Of a DNA stretch of 64,000 nucleotides, positions 33,375-42,072 are shown piece by piece; the first letter of the stretch is position 1; each line of letters starts with the position of its first letter. The stretch lies in contig NZ_JAJIWP010000006.1 of NCBI RefSeq assembly GCF_020880975.1, positions 62,001 to 126,000 on the forward strand, written 5' to 3'. The DNA is from Mucilaginibacter sp. UR6-1. Its GTDB lineage: Bacteria; Bacteroidota; Bacteroidia; Sphingobacteriales; Sphingobacteriaceae. The translations under genes were made by a program, and so were the position numbers. The notes under the pieces are model-generated. The model was given only the letters and a program-made list of their open reading frames with translations, did no database searches and was not told the DNA's origin.

Positions 33375-34907
33375 CTATAACTCATTAATTATGCCGAGGT
33401 ATATATCGGCCTGTTTATTTATTTCGTCAATATCATCGCTGCTCATTTTTTTAAGGATGTTGTACATCATGCCTATGCGGTGGTTGCCTTCAAGTTTACC
33501 GGCATTACGGTAAAAAAAATTCCAGTACAAACTGTTGTAAGGGCAGGCCCTTTCGCCGGTTTTCTTCTTATAGTCGTAATGGCAATTGCCGCAGTAATCG
33601 CTCATTTTATTAATATACGCTGCTGATGACACATAAGGCTTTGAGCCAATGATGCCCCCATCTGCAAACTGGCTCATACCGCGGGTGTTGGTTATCTCTA
33701 CCCATTCAATGGCATCAATATATACACCCAGGTACCAGGCATCCACCTCATCGGGGTTTAGCCCGGCAAGCAGCGCGAAGTTGCCTATCACCATCAAACG
33801 TTGGATGTGGTGCGCCCAGGCATGGTTTAATGATTGGCCGATGCATTTGCTCAAACAGTTCATTTTGGTTTTGCCTGTCCAAAACCACTCGGGCAATTCG
33901 TCGCGGTGGTCAAAAAAGTTAAGCGAAGCAAACTCCGGCATTTTGGCCCAGTAAACGCCGCGCATAAATTCGCGCCAACCCAGCACCTGCCGTATATAGC
34001 CTTCAACCTGCGCCAGGGTTATTTCGTGCTTGTTCTTATCGTAATGTGATAGCACCTTGCCGATTACCTCGTGCGGGGCTATCATTTTTGAGTTTTGCGC
34101 AAATGATATGCGCGAATGGAAAAGGCTGATATGTTGTTGCAGCATGGCATCCTCGTACGTGCCAAAATGCGGCAACAAATGCTCGCAAAAATAATCCATC
34201 AGTTTAAGCGCCTCATTACGGCTTAGTGGCCACGGAAAATGCTTCTCATCCACCTCGCCAAAGTATTTCACTTTTTTAATGTCGATCATTTTCTTTAGCT
34301 CCGATACATCATGGTTAAACTCAACAGGCGGCACTAAAGGCGATTTACCATCATACTTCTTCCGGTTTTCATGGTCGAAGTTCCACTTATTGCCTGCTGG
34401 TTTGCTGCCCTGCATCAGTACCTGGTGCTTTATCCGCATGTGGCGGTAAAAGTTCTCCATCAAAAAGTACTTGTCGCCAAAAAATTCTTTTACCTCATAA
34501 CGGGTGGTAAAATAATGTTCGGTATCGGCTGATCCGGTTTCTATTTTCAGCTTTTTGCAGATCTGTTTTAGCTGTTCGTCCAGGCGGTACTCATCGGGTA
34601 ACTGATATTCAAAACGCTCAATATCTTCGTGTTTAATAATGCGCTTAATATTAGCCTCAATGGTTTGGGCATTATCCGTATCATCTAATTTGATGTAAAT
34701 TACGCGGTGCCCTTTTTTGGTAAGCTGGTGGGCAAAGTTGCGCATGGCAGCAAAAAAGGCGAGCATTTTTTGCACATGGTGCATTACATACTCCTGCTCC
34801 TGCATCACTTCCATCATTACGTAAACCACGTTCTTATCAGCAGCTTTAAGCCAGCTATGACCGCTGTTCAACTGATCGCCAAGAATTAAACGCAGCGTTT
34901 TACCCAT
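33375..34907 (-). CDS. FeS-type cryptochrome/photolyase (PhrB/CryPro-like, probable (6-4) photolyase)
   Basis: 510 residues. The start MGKTLRLILGDQLNSGHSWL and the N-terminal Rossmann domain (about 1-130) match deoxyribodipyrimidine photolyase-related proteins. The C-terminal FAD domain has AQNSKMIAPHEVIGKVLSHY, GYIRQVLGWREFMRGVYW, and SLNHAWAHHIQRLMVIGNFALLAGLNPDEVDAWYLGVYIDAIEWVEITNTRGMSQFADGG spread over about 345-420. Three of the four [4Fe-4S] cysteines are clear in SDYCGNCHYDYKKKTGERAC; the fourth is the cysteine just before the HAWAHH stretch. Known members repair (6-4) photoproducts with light. It is 76 bp downstream of a Cry-DASH gene on the same strand. Confidence 0.9.
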   Translation of the reverse strand: MGKTLRLILGDQLNSGHSWLKAADKNVVYVMMEVMQEQEYVMHHVQKMLAFFAAMRNFAHQLTKKGHRVIYIKLDDTDNAQTIEANIKRIIKHEDIERFEYQLPDEYRLDEQLKQICKKLKIETGSADTEHYFTTRYEVKEFFGDKYFLMENFYRHMRIKHQVLMQGSKPAGNKWNFDHENRKKYDGKSPLVPPVEFNHDVSELKKMIDIKKVKYFGEVDEKHFPWPLSRNEALKLMDYFCEHLLPHFGTYEDAMLQQHISLFHSRISFAQNSKMIAPHEVIGKVLSHYDKNKHEITLAQVEGYIRQVLGWREFMRGVYWAKMPEFASLNFFDHRDELPEWFWTGKTKMNCLSKCIGQSLNHAWAHHIQRLMVIGNFALLAGLNPDEVDAWYLGVYIDAIEWVEITNTRGMSQFADGGIIGSKPYVSSAAYINKMSDYCGNCHYDYKKKTGERACPYNSLYWNFFYRNAGKLEGNHRIGMMYNILKKMSSDDIDEINKQADIYLGIINEL

Positions 34908-34983
34908 GCAGGTTTAACAGGGCATTATAAAGGAGGGTTTTGAAAATTTTTTATGAAGATTTGTTTTAAACAACAAGGGCGGG

Positions 34984-36291
34984 TTAAACCACCTGCTCGG
35001 CCTCGTGTGCTGAAAGCCATGTATCAATAAACGGACTTTTGGTTTCGAGCTGTGAAACCTGGCGATGGATAAAATTCTTATTCTCCCGCGGATCATTACC
35101 TACACCGGCCACAAATGCCCAGTTGCCCCAATTGCTGGCAGGCGAGTAATCAATCAGTTTTTCTTCAAAATAAAGCGCACCGCGTGTCCAGTTAACCTTT
35201 AGGTCGCGCACCAGGTAACCGGCTACTATTTGCCGGGCGTAGTTGTTGATATAGCCGGTAGCATTAAGCTGGTGCATGGCGGCATCAACATAAGGTACGC
35301 CGGTATTGCCTGCACACCATTGCTCAAACAACGCATCCTGGTTGGCAGCGGTTTCGGGCGCTTCGCTTTTAAACCCTTCGGGATTGAAGAATTTTTTGCC
35401 ATGCTTTTTAAACATAAAGCGAAAGTAATCGCGCCAAAGTAATTCCGGTATCAGCGGGTTATTATTGCTGTGCCCCTGCTCGTGCCTGGCCACCTCAAAA
35501 TAAACGCGCCTTGGCGAAAGGCAACCAAATGCCAGCCATGGCGATAGCCTTGAAGTGTTATCGGCAGCAGTTTGCGGGTTGCGCGCGGCCTTTGCCTTAA
35601 CAGGTGTGTTATTGGTAAAGTATTCTTCGAGCGCGGCTATACCGGCACATTCGCCACCGGTAAACTTGATAGTGGCACGCGGATCGTCAACCGGCTCATC
35701 CAAACCCAGGTCTGTAAGGGTTGGCAGCTCACCGGCATCGGTTATAGCGGGGGTTAGTATCTGTTCGGGTGTATCTGTTTCGGGCCTAACGCTGCTGTCG
35801 CGCTCCACCTTTTTCTTAAATACCGAAAAGCTATCAGGGATATCCTTTATCGGGAATGGAAGATCCTCTTTATGATATAAGGTATGGCCGATAAAATGCT
35901 TGAGGTTAAGTTTCTGTTTCCACAAAGCGGCCTCTACTTCTTCGGACATGGCGGTTTCCTGCGATGCTACTTCGCGGTGATGGTAAACCTCGTTCACCTG
36001 GTATTCGGCGGTTAGCTGCGGAATGATCTCGGCCGGGTTGCCTGTGCGTATAATAAGCTCTCCGCCAAGTTTGCGCAAATTATCGCGCAAATTGGCAATG
36101 GATTGCAATAAAAAGCGGGCCCTGAAATTTCCGGTTGTTGATTTGCCGGTTTCGACAATTTTAAAATATTGTGGATCGAAACAATAAACGGGTAATATCT
36201 TATCGGCTTTGCGGGTGGCTTCTAACAATATCTCGTTATCATGCACACGCAAATCATTTCTAAACCAAACAAGTATAATCCGTTCACTCAT
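34984..36291 (-). CDS. DASH-type cryptochrome/photolyase
   Basis: 435 residues. N-terminal photolyase domain: ILVWFRNDLRVHDNEILLEATRKADKILPVYCFDPQ, with the FRNDLRxHDN signature. KSTTGNFRARFLLQSIANLRDNLRKLGGELIIRTG is typical of Cry-DASH. The FAD domain includes DNTSRLSPWLAFGCLSPRRVYFEV, ELLWRDYFRFMFKKHG, AGNTGVPYVDAAMHQLNATGYINNYARQIVAGYLV, and SNWGNWAFVAGVGNDPRENKNF near the end. Cry-DASH enzymes repair cyclobutane dimers in single-stranded DNA and may act as blue-light sensors. It is immediately upstream of the FeS photolyase gene, so a light-repair pair is likely. It begins at ATG 36291. Confidence 0.93.
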   Translation of the reverse strand: MSERIILVWFRNDLRVHDNEILLEATRKADKILPVYCFDPQYFKIVETGKSTTGNFRARFLLQSIANLRDNLRKLGGELIIRTGNPAEIIPQLTAEYQVNEVYHHREVASQETAMSEEVEAALWKQKLNLKHFIGHTLYHKEDLPFPIKDIPDSFSVFKKKVERDSSVRPETDTPEQILTPAITDAGELPTLTDLGLDEPVDDPRATIKFTGGECAGIAALEEYFTNNTPVKAKAARNPQTAADNTSRLSPWLAFGCLSPRRVYFEVARHEQGHSNNNPLIPELLWRDYFRFMFKKHGKKFFNPEGFKSEAPETAANQDALFEQWCAGNTGVPYVDAAMHQLNATGYINNYARQIVAGYLVRDLKVNWTRGALYFEEKLIDYSPASNWGNWAFVAGVGNDPRENKNFIHRQVSQLETKSPFIDTWLSAHEAEQVV

Positions 36292-36387
36292 AGTTATTCG
36301 GGATAATAACCTACCGCAGTTTTACAAAAATGCAAATTATTTACCTTTGTTTTTATTGCGCCGGTAATATTTGACACCCCATCAACA

Positions 36388-36858
36388 TTATAGCTGTTTG
36401 CCAAACAAAGCCCGGCGCAGCGCCAAAATATAGCCATGATGCAAGCCATCATGAAAAGGCAGAAAGCTTATTGCCTCATCGATATTATTAATGTTTACCC
36501 CGTAGCGCGTTGTCCATGGCACGTAATTACTGAATATGCCATTTTGATAGTCCTGCTCCAACTGCTCAAGGGTTGTAGTGAATAAATCTCTGAAATCATC
36601 CAGTTCAGCCTGGCTTATAAACTTTTCGGGCTTTGTGCCAGGTTTATACAACTCATACATTTCGGTACTGATGTGGGTTTGCAAGCCTGCGCGCAGGTAG
36701 CATACGCCCTGCTGGGCTGCCACAATGTGGCCCAAATTCCAGGCTATGTTATTATTAAAGCCGGCGGGCACTTCATTAAGTAAATGGATATCGATACTAT
36801 CAATTAACTGTAAAAGCTGTAGGCGGGGTTTTTGCAATATTTCAATCGCTTTGATCAT
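36388..36858 (-). CDS. DinB/YfiT-like family protein
   Basis: 156 residues, typical for the four-helix DinB superfamily. Metal-site histidines can be placed at the usual spots: NIAWNLGHIVAAQQG (first His, about residue 48) and the C-terminal LPFHDGLHHGYILALRRAL (two His). The N-terminus IEILQKPRLQLLQLIDSI is the first helix. DinB-fold proteins include thiol transferases and many with no known role; members are often damage- or stress-induced. It lies 97 bp upstream of the photolyase pair in the same direction, but has its own gap and may be separately transcribed. Confidence 0.85.
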   Translation of the reverse strand: MIKAIEILQKPRLQLLQLIDSIDIHLLNEVPAGFNNNIAWNLGHIVAAQQGVCYLRAGLQTHISTEMYELYKPGTKPEKFISQAELDDFRDLFTTTLEQLEQDYQNGIFSNYVPWTTRYGVNINNIDEAISFLPFHDGLHHGYILALRRALFGKQL

Positions 36859-36973
36859 AACTGTTGTGGCTGGTGGTTGAAGCCACTAATTTATAATTTT
36901 ATGATGAACTCAAATCTCTTTATCCTGTCATAAAATAAACTTAACCGTATTAAGTTTACCTTTACAACGTTTA

Positions 36974-38686
36974 ATGCTGTATACACAAAACATACATACT
37001 AAAAACAACGGTAAGTATATCGGCTGGTTTCTGGCCGTGTGGACGTTGTTCAACATCATTCAGGCCTGTACGCTTGAACTGCATAGCGATGAAGCTTATT
37101 ACTGGCTGTATTCCCGCTTTTTAGACTGGGGGTATTTTGATCACCCGCCTATGGTGGCGCTGTTTATCCGCGCCGGGGATGTGTTTATGCACAACCCCTT
37201 AGGGTTAAGGTTGGTAAATATTGTTTTGAGTACGGCATCGCTGTTACTGCTATGGAAAACCGCCAAAACAATAGGTGCCAATGCCAAATGGTTTATACTG
37301 ATAGCAAGCGGCATGTTTACCCTGCACATTTATGGCTTTATTACCACGCCCGACGGGCCGCTACTGCTTTTTACCGCTCTCTTTTTTTATGTTTATCAAC
37401 GGTATCTGCAACAAAACACCTGGTTGCAGGCCTTGCTGCTGGGTGTAATTTTGGCCGGGCTGCTATATAGTAAATATCATGGCATATTACTGGTTGGCTT
37501 TACCCTGTTGGCTGATATTAAGATATTAAAACGCGGCACTTTTTGGCTGATAGCCACGGTGGCATTGACTTTATATACACCGCACATTTTATGGCAGGTA
37601 AACCATAATTACCCATCGGTGGCCTATCACCTGGCGGACAGGTCAGAGAAAAGTTACCGGTTTGATTACACCTTTTTCTACATTCTCTCGCAAATGCTGA
37701 TGGCCGGTGTGCTTACCGGTTGGCTGCTGTTTTATAAAGGATTCGCTCTACCCGCAACGGATAGCTTTATCCGCGTGCTGAAGGTGAATTTTATCGGCAT
37801 CCTGGTTTTTTTCCTGTTTACCTCCCTGCGAGGAGAGGTACAGCCGCAGTGGACCATCATCGCATTTGCTGCACTGCTGATATGGCTGAGCGCACAGCTA
37901 AGCAACATCGCTACGCCTAAGTGGCTGCAGGGCCTGGCAGTGGCCAATATTGTGATCATTGCCATTATACGCTTACTTGTTATAGCCCAACCGGCCCCGA
38001 TACAACAAGTGCAGGCCATTAAAAAATTCTTTCATTATAAGGATTGGGCGCACACCATCAAACAAAAAGCAGGCGATAGCTGGGTGGTGATGAATGATGG
38101 CTTTCAGCTTCCGGCCAAGTATTGCTACTATAACAATACGCTCAAATGCTTCTCGTACGATTCGCGCTACTACCGCCTTACTCAATTTGAGATATGGCCT
38201 TTGGAAGATAGCGTGCAAAACAAGCGGGTATTTTATGTAGCCCGAGATCCGGACGTAGCTACTACCGATACCATTACCACCGCTACAGGCAAATGGTATA
38301 CCGGCTGGATTGATAGCCTGCGCACCTACCAGCGTGTAAGTATCACCACCAATGAAAAGAAGATCAGCCTTGCGCCGGGGCAGCAGCATAGCTTTAACAT
38401 AACGATAGCCAATCCGTATAAATTCCCCATCAGCTTCAGTAATGCAGGCATTAAACAAAAGGTAACTTTAGAGGCCTGTTTTTTTGATGGTAAGCAGGAA
38501 GTGGACGTTCAGGCGGCTGACAGCAGTTTTAATAAGCTTCGAATTGAACCGGGGCATAACGTTCAATATACCTTTACGATAAAGGCACCGTCAACAAAAG
38601 GTAAATATGATATGCTTTTCTCCTTACACACAACACCTTTCAACGGAAACCGTAACAGCGGCTTTATAACTTTCGTGGTGGAATAG
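36974..38686 (+). CDS. GT39-family membrane glycosyltransferase (ArnT/PMT_2-like)
   Basis: 570 residues. The first extracytoplasmic loop has the GT-C motif LHSDEAYYWLYSRFLDWGYFDHPPMVALFI (about residues 36-65) with the DE pair typical of PMT/ArnT-like enzymes. About 10 further membrane segments fill residues 80-345 (e.g. LLLGVILAGLLYSKYHGILLVGFTLL). The last 200 residues form a soluble periplasmic domain of beta type (SLAPGQQHSFNITIANPYKFP) resembling CARDB/Ig-like modules. It most likely transfers a sugar from an undecaprenyl-phosphate donor to a lipid or protein in the periplasm; the acceptor is unknown. Two envelope protein genes follow closely on the same strand. Confidence 0.85.
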   Translation: MLYTQNIHTKNNGKYIGWFLAVWTLFNIIQACTLELHSDEAYYWLYSRFLDWGYFDHPPMVALFIRAGDVFMHNPLGLRLVNIVLSTASLLLLWKTAKTIGANAKWFILIASGMFTLHIYGFITTPDGPLLLFTALFFYVYQRYLQQNTWLQALLLGVILAGLLYSKYHGILLVGFTLLADIKILKRGTFWLIATVALTLYTPHILWQVNHNYPSVAYHLADRSEKSYRFDYTFFYILSQMLMAGVLTGWLLFYKGFALPATDSFIRVLKVNFIGILVFFLFTSLRGEVQPQWTIIAFAALLIWLSAQLSNIATPKWLQGLAVANIVIIAIIRLLVIAQPAPIQQVQAIKKFFHYKDWAHTIKQKAGDSWVVMNDGFQLPAKYCYYNNTLKCFSYDSRYYRLTQFEIWPLEDSVQNKRVFYVARDPDVATTDTITTATGKWYTGWIDSLRTYQRVSITTNEKKISLAPGQQHSFNITIANPYKFPISFSNAGIKQKVTLEACFFDGKQEVDVQAADSSFNKLRIEPGHNVQYTFTIKAPSTKGKYDMLFSLHTTPFNGNRNSGFITFVVE

Positions 38687-38694
38687 TACATTTG
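38687..38694 (+). promoter_or_regulatory. candidate -7 box abutting the 38698 start
   Basis: TACATTTG exactly matches TAnnTTTG and ends 3 bp before ATG 38698. It overlaps the end of the GT39 reading frame stop. Either a promoter for a leaderless mRNA or a chance match. Confidence 0.35.
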
Positions 38695-38697
38695 CGC

Positions 38698-39720
38698 ATG
38701 TTGAAAAAACTTTACCTGTTATTTTTATTTATCGCAATTAATTCTGCTGCCTGGGCGCAACAGAACCTTGATATACATTTTAACGCGCTCGGCTTTTTAG
38801 ATAACCGCGAGTACAAGGCATTCATTCCCCGTTCACGTACTTATTCAGGCACGCGCTTGGCGCTGGATCTGGGGTGGAATGTGGATAGCGTTAACCGCTT
38901 TGTAGTGGGCATGAATGGTATACATGAGTTTGGTGCCAAGCCCTACTTTTTAAAGGTTAACCCGGTTGCTTACTATGAATATCACGGTAAAAACTGGTTG
39001 TTCAACGCCGGTATGTTCCCGCGTGAAGGGCTGCTGTCTGATTACCCACGCTCGATACTGAATGATACCCTGCGTTACTACCGCCCCAATGTAGAGGGTT
39101 TGCTAACGCGATACACTAACGAGCATTTTACCGAAACCGTTTGGCTGGATTGGGTAAGCCGCCAAACCGCTACCGACCGGGAGCAGTTCCTGTTCGGCTT
39201 TTCGGGTAAGTATAAACCATCAATAAACGGGTTGTTCTACCTGTCGCACTACTTTATGATGCTGCATGATGCCGGTGCTGAGATTGCCGACCCGACCCAC
39301 CCGCTGGGCGATAACGGCGCGGCGCAGATCAAACTGGGTTTAAACCTGACTAAGTTAACCGGCCTCGACTCACTAAGCGTTGAAGCCGGTGGTATGATGT
39401 CGCTTGAGCGCATGAACCGCGATATCGGCTTCCAAAACCACGCGGGCTTTGTGGCGGCAGCATATTTTAGCTATAAGCGCATTGCCCTTTTTGATGAATT
39501 TTACGCGGGCCAGGGCCAGCATGTAATTTATGGCGACTCATACTATCTTAAAAAACTGTACAACCGTTTGGATGTGATCTATACGCCGTTCCTGTTTAAA
39601 AACATTAAGGGGCAGTTCGTGTTCAGCTTTCACCAGTCGCCCGCGCACTTGAATGATAACCAGCAAGCCTTCCGCATAGTGGTTGACCTTGGGCGCAAAA
39701 AGCTGCTGAACTTCAACTAA
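38698..39720 (+). CDS. predicted outer-membrane protein of unknown function
   Basis: 340 residues from ATG 38698 (a TTG two codons upstream was rejected). Signal peptide with core LYLLFLFIAINSAAWAQ. The mature protein is rich in aromatic-alternating beta-strands: RLALDLGWNVDSVNRFVVGMNG, VNPVAYYEYHGKNWLFNAGMF, HYFMMLHDAGAE, AAYFSYKRIALFDEFYAGQG, and terminal AFRIVVDLGRKKLLNFN. The layout suggests a beta-barrel of about 14-18 strands. No domain is recognised. It starts 12 bp after the GT39 stop and is followed 16 bp later by a DUF2490 gene, so the three may be one transcript related to the outer membrane. Confidence 0.65.
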   Translation: MLKKLYLLFLFIAINSAAWAQQNLDIHFNALGFLDNREYKAFIPRSRTYSGTRLALDLGWNVDSVNRFVVGMNGIHEFGAKPYFLKVNPVAYYEYHGKNWLFNAGMFPREGLLSDYPRSILNDTLRYYRPNVEGLLTRYTNEHFTETVWLDWVSRQTATDREQFLFGFSGKYKPSINGLFYLSHYFMMLHDAGAEIADPTHPLGDNGAAQIKLGLNLTKLTGLDSLSVEAGGMMSLERMNRDIGFQNHAGFVAAAYFSYKRIALFDEFYAGQGQHVIYGDSYYLKKLYNRLDVIYTPFLFKNIKGQFVFSFHQSPAHLNDNQQAFRIVVDLGRKKLLNFN

Positions 39721-39735
39721 CCGACACCAACCTGA

Positions 39736-40455
39736 ATGATGAGAAGTAAATTTTTTACCCTGTTGATACTGATGTGCCTGGGCTATGGTAAGCTGTTTGC
39801 GCAAAACTCACAATTCACCGTTTGGGGTGCCTGGTTTCATACACAGAAACTTTCTGAGCACTGGGGTTACGCGTTTGACGGGCAACTGCGCTCGGCAGAT
39901 AAGGTTGATTACCTGCGTAACATTTTACTGCGGCCATCAGTAGCGTATTATTTTAATAAAAACCAGTTTGCCAATTTAGGTTATACCTACGTAACTACTT
40001 ACGGCCGCACCCTTGATGGCGAAAAAACTTTCAGGCCCGAAAGCCGCATATTTGAGCAGTTTACCCAGGGGCATAAAATCAGCAAAAGCGTGCAGGTATC
40101 GCACCGTTTCCGTTTGGAGCAACGTTATTTGGGCGACTCGGCCGACGACCGCGATGATAACTATTTTGCCCAGCGCTTCCGCTACTTTATACGTGCCGTT
40201 ATCCCGATGCAGCGCGACAGCAATTTTAGCAAAGGCACATTCATCGCCCTGCAAAACGAGGTGTTTTTAAACGTGCAGAACAAGGATAAAGTAAATACCC
40301 ACTTTTTTGATCAAAACCGTGCGTATGTAGCTTTTGGCTACCGTTTCAGCAAGAAGTTTGATATGGAGGTGGGCTACCTTAACCAGTACACCAAAGCGGC
40401 GAGTAGCGGTACCTCAAATAATGTGGTGCAGATGGTGTTTTATACGAGGTTGTGA
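39736..40455 (+). CDS. DUF2490 outer-membrane protein
   Basis: 239 residues. Cleavable signal peptide (cleavage after LFAQ, about residue 21). DUF2490 features: FTVWGAWFHTQKLSEHWGYAFDGQLR, LLRPSVAYYFNKNQFANLGYTYV, SRIFEQFTQGHKISKSVQVSHRFRLEQRY, RFRYFIRAVIPMQ and the terminal NNVVQMVFYTRL. The repeated aromatic strands fit a small outer-membrane beta-barrel. No function is established for the family. It follows the 38698 gene by 15 bp and was probably transcribed with it. Two adjacent ATGs occur; the first is used. Confidence 0.82.
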   Translation: MMRSKFFTLLILMCLGYGKLFAQNSQFTVWGAWFHTQKLSEHWGYAFDGQLRSADKVDYLRNILLRPSVAYYFNKNQFANLGYTYVTTYGRTLDGEKTFRPESRIFEQFTQGHKISKSVQVSHRFRLEQRYLGDSADDRDDNYFAQRFRYFIRAVIPMQRDSNFSKGTFIALQNEVFLNVQNKDKVNTHFFDQNRAYVAFGYRFSKKFDMEVGYLNQYTKAASSGTSNNVVQMVFYTRL

Positions 40456-40476
40456 GCTAAGTATAATACCTAAACC

Positions 40477-41076
40477 ATGAATTACCTTATCAAATCATTA
40501 AAAGTATCACTGGCATCCGTAGCTGTTATACTGATCAGTTCATCTGCAACAAATCGTAATGCGGAGAAAGATTATTTTGGCATCAATGAAATATCTTTTA
40601 ATAATATAAGCTATAAGTTAGCCTGGAGTTCTCACCCCACGTTGCAATATTATAAGCAGGAATACATACCCGAAGACGAAACGGTTGAAAAATTCAATAA
40701 TATGGTTTTGATTGATTTTATTCAAACACATTTGCCATTGGAAGATGCTGTTACAGCACAAATAAACATCCTTAAAATTCGTAAACAAACGGACGCTGTA
40801 TGCAAATACGAATTGATCAAAAAGAATAATGAATACATCCTCGACTTTTTGATGAGCGAGGGCAATGAGCATAATTTAAAGTTACTGGAATGGAATGCCT
40901 ATCACTATAAAGAATATACAGATAAGACTGGAAATAAGGGGATATTAATGTTTGGTTATAGCCATAGAGCATACGATGCCGATGCGGAGCAGTTCATGAA
41001 CTATTTTTCACAGTACAGGAATAAATTTATGACCACATTCTCCAGCTATCCAATGCCTGAAATCCAACTTAAATAA
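40477..41076 (+). CDS. secreted protein of unknown function
   Basis: 199 residues. N-terminal signal peptide (hydrophobic VSLASVAVILISSS, cleavage near residue 25). The mature region contains NISYKLAWSSHPTLQYYKQEYIPEDE, EDAVTAQINILKIRKQTD, LIKKNNEYILDFLMSEGN and a YHYKEYTDKTGNKGILMFGYSHRAY segment. I do not recognise a family. No catalytic motif, lipobox or metal site is evident. It lies 21 bp after the DUF2490 gene, codes on the same strand, and ends just before a strong terminator, so it is likely the last gene of that run. Codon use looks the same as the neighbours. Confidence 0.65.
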   Translation: MNYLIKSLKVSLASVAVILISSSATNRNAEKDYFGINEISFNNISYKLAWSSHPTLQYYKQEYIPEDETVEKFNNMVLIDFIQTHLPLEDAVTAQINILKIRKQTDAVCKYELIKKNNEYILDFLMSEGNEHNLKLLEWNAYHYKEYTDKTGNKGILMFGYSHRAYDADAEQFMNYFSQYRNKFMTTFSSYPMPEIQLK

Positions 41077-41082
41077 TGCAAA

Positions 41083-41113
41083 AAAGAGCGATGAGATTTT
41101 CTCATCGCTCTTT
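41083..41113. terminator. bidirectional terminator between 40477 gene and DUF2807 gene
   Basis: Perfect 14-bp stem AAAGAGCGATGAGA/TCTCATCGCTCTTT with TTT loop, flanked by A- and T-runs, between two convergent genes. Confidence 0.88.
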
Positions 41114-41134
41114 CATTAACAGGGGTAAAGGGAA

Positions 41135-41872
41135 TTAAAACTTATGTATATCGCCGCTGCCCGCGCTTGATGATGATACATTGGTAGCGCCGCCGGTATA
41201 AAATATATCGCCGCTGCCGACTACTGATGCATCAACCTTTTGGCTGGCGTTTACACGTGCATCGCCACTACCGGCTACTTTAACCATAGTGCTTTGGGTA
41301 ACAAGATCGCCGCCGGTAAAATCGCCGCTGCCCACCACCTTAACGGCTGATGTTTTGGCTGTACCACTTACCTTAATATCGCCTGAGCCGGATATGCTGC
41401 TTTCAAGTTCGTTCACATTTACACGGCCTGTAATATCGCCCGAGCCGCTTACACGCAGGGCAAGTTTGTCGCCTTTAATGCCGTTCTTAAAAAATATATC
41501 GCCCGAGCCTGACATGGTGATGCTGTTAAGGCTTTTAGCGGTTACATAAATGATGATTTTTTTGTTGCCCCAGTTCCAGCTCCAGTTCTCATTCTTGCTG
41601 TGAATTTTCAGGGTACCGCCGTCAACTTCGGTAACGATTTTGCCAATCACATCCGATGGTGCTTCTACCTTAACAGATTCGGTTGAGCCCTGGGTAATGT
41701 AAATATCCCAAGAGCCGGATACGGAAACAGCGTTAAAGCCCGAAAGGTGGCGGTCTTCAGTAGTTTGAACGGTTTTATTAATGGCGGTATGATATGGGTT
41801 TGAAGCCAGGGTGGCTGCGCTGCTGCCGGCAATAAGCACCGCGGCAAGCATTATTTTACTAATGGTTTTCAT
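41135..41872 (-). CDS. DUF2807 (putative auto-transporter adhesin head GIN) protein
   Basis: 245 residues with a signal peptide (cleavage near ATLAS, about residue 24). The body is a right-handed beta-helix-like repeat in which each turn ends on a GSGD-type motif: GSWDIYI, SGSGDIFFKNG, SGSGDITGRVN, SGSGDIKVSG, VGSGDFTGGD, AGSGDARVN, VGSGDIFYTGG and a final AGSGDIHKF, eight turns in all. The start EDRHLSGFNAVSVSG is characteristic of DUF2807/GIN proteins. Function is not established; a surface or periplasmic scaffold is likely. It is a single-gene unit on the minus strand. Confidence 0.88.
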   Translation of the reverse strand: MKTISKIMLAAVLIAGSSAATLASNPYHTAINKTVQTTEDRHLSGFNAVSVSGSWDIYITQGSTESVKVEAPSDVIGKIVTEVDGGTLKIHSKNENWSWNWGNKKIIIYVTAKSLNSITMSGSGDIFFKNGIKGDKLALRVSGSGDITGRVNVNELESSISGSGDIKVSGTAKTSAVKVVGSGDFTGGDLVTQSTMVKVAGSGDARVNASQKVDASVVGSGDIFYTGGATNVSSSSAGSGDIHKF

Positions 41873-42072
41873 GATTAATGGAATTGCTGGTCAATTGTGT
41901 TTGAATATTAGACGCAGGTACCTGCTGATAAGTTGCACCACAACCCTAAAAATATTTGCCGGTGTTGATGTTTATTGCTTTAATGACCAAAAAACGCAAA
42001 CAAAACCAGCATCTTATTTGATTTAAATTACTTAAAGGCATCATTAACTCATTTGTTCCGTTTATAAATAAT

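Noticed and set aside
33375..36858. DNA-damage operon including the DinB-fold gene
   Set aside because: The DinB-fold gene is separated by 97 bp and this superfamily is broad; proximity alone is not enough to claim one system.
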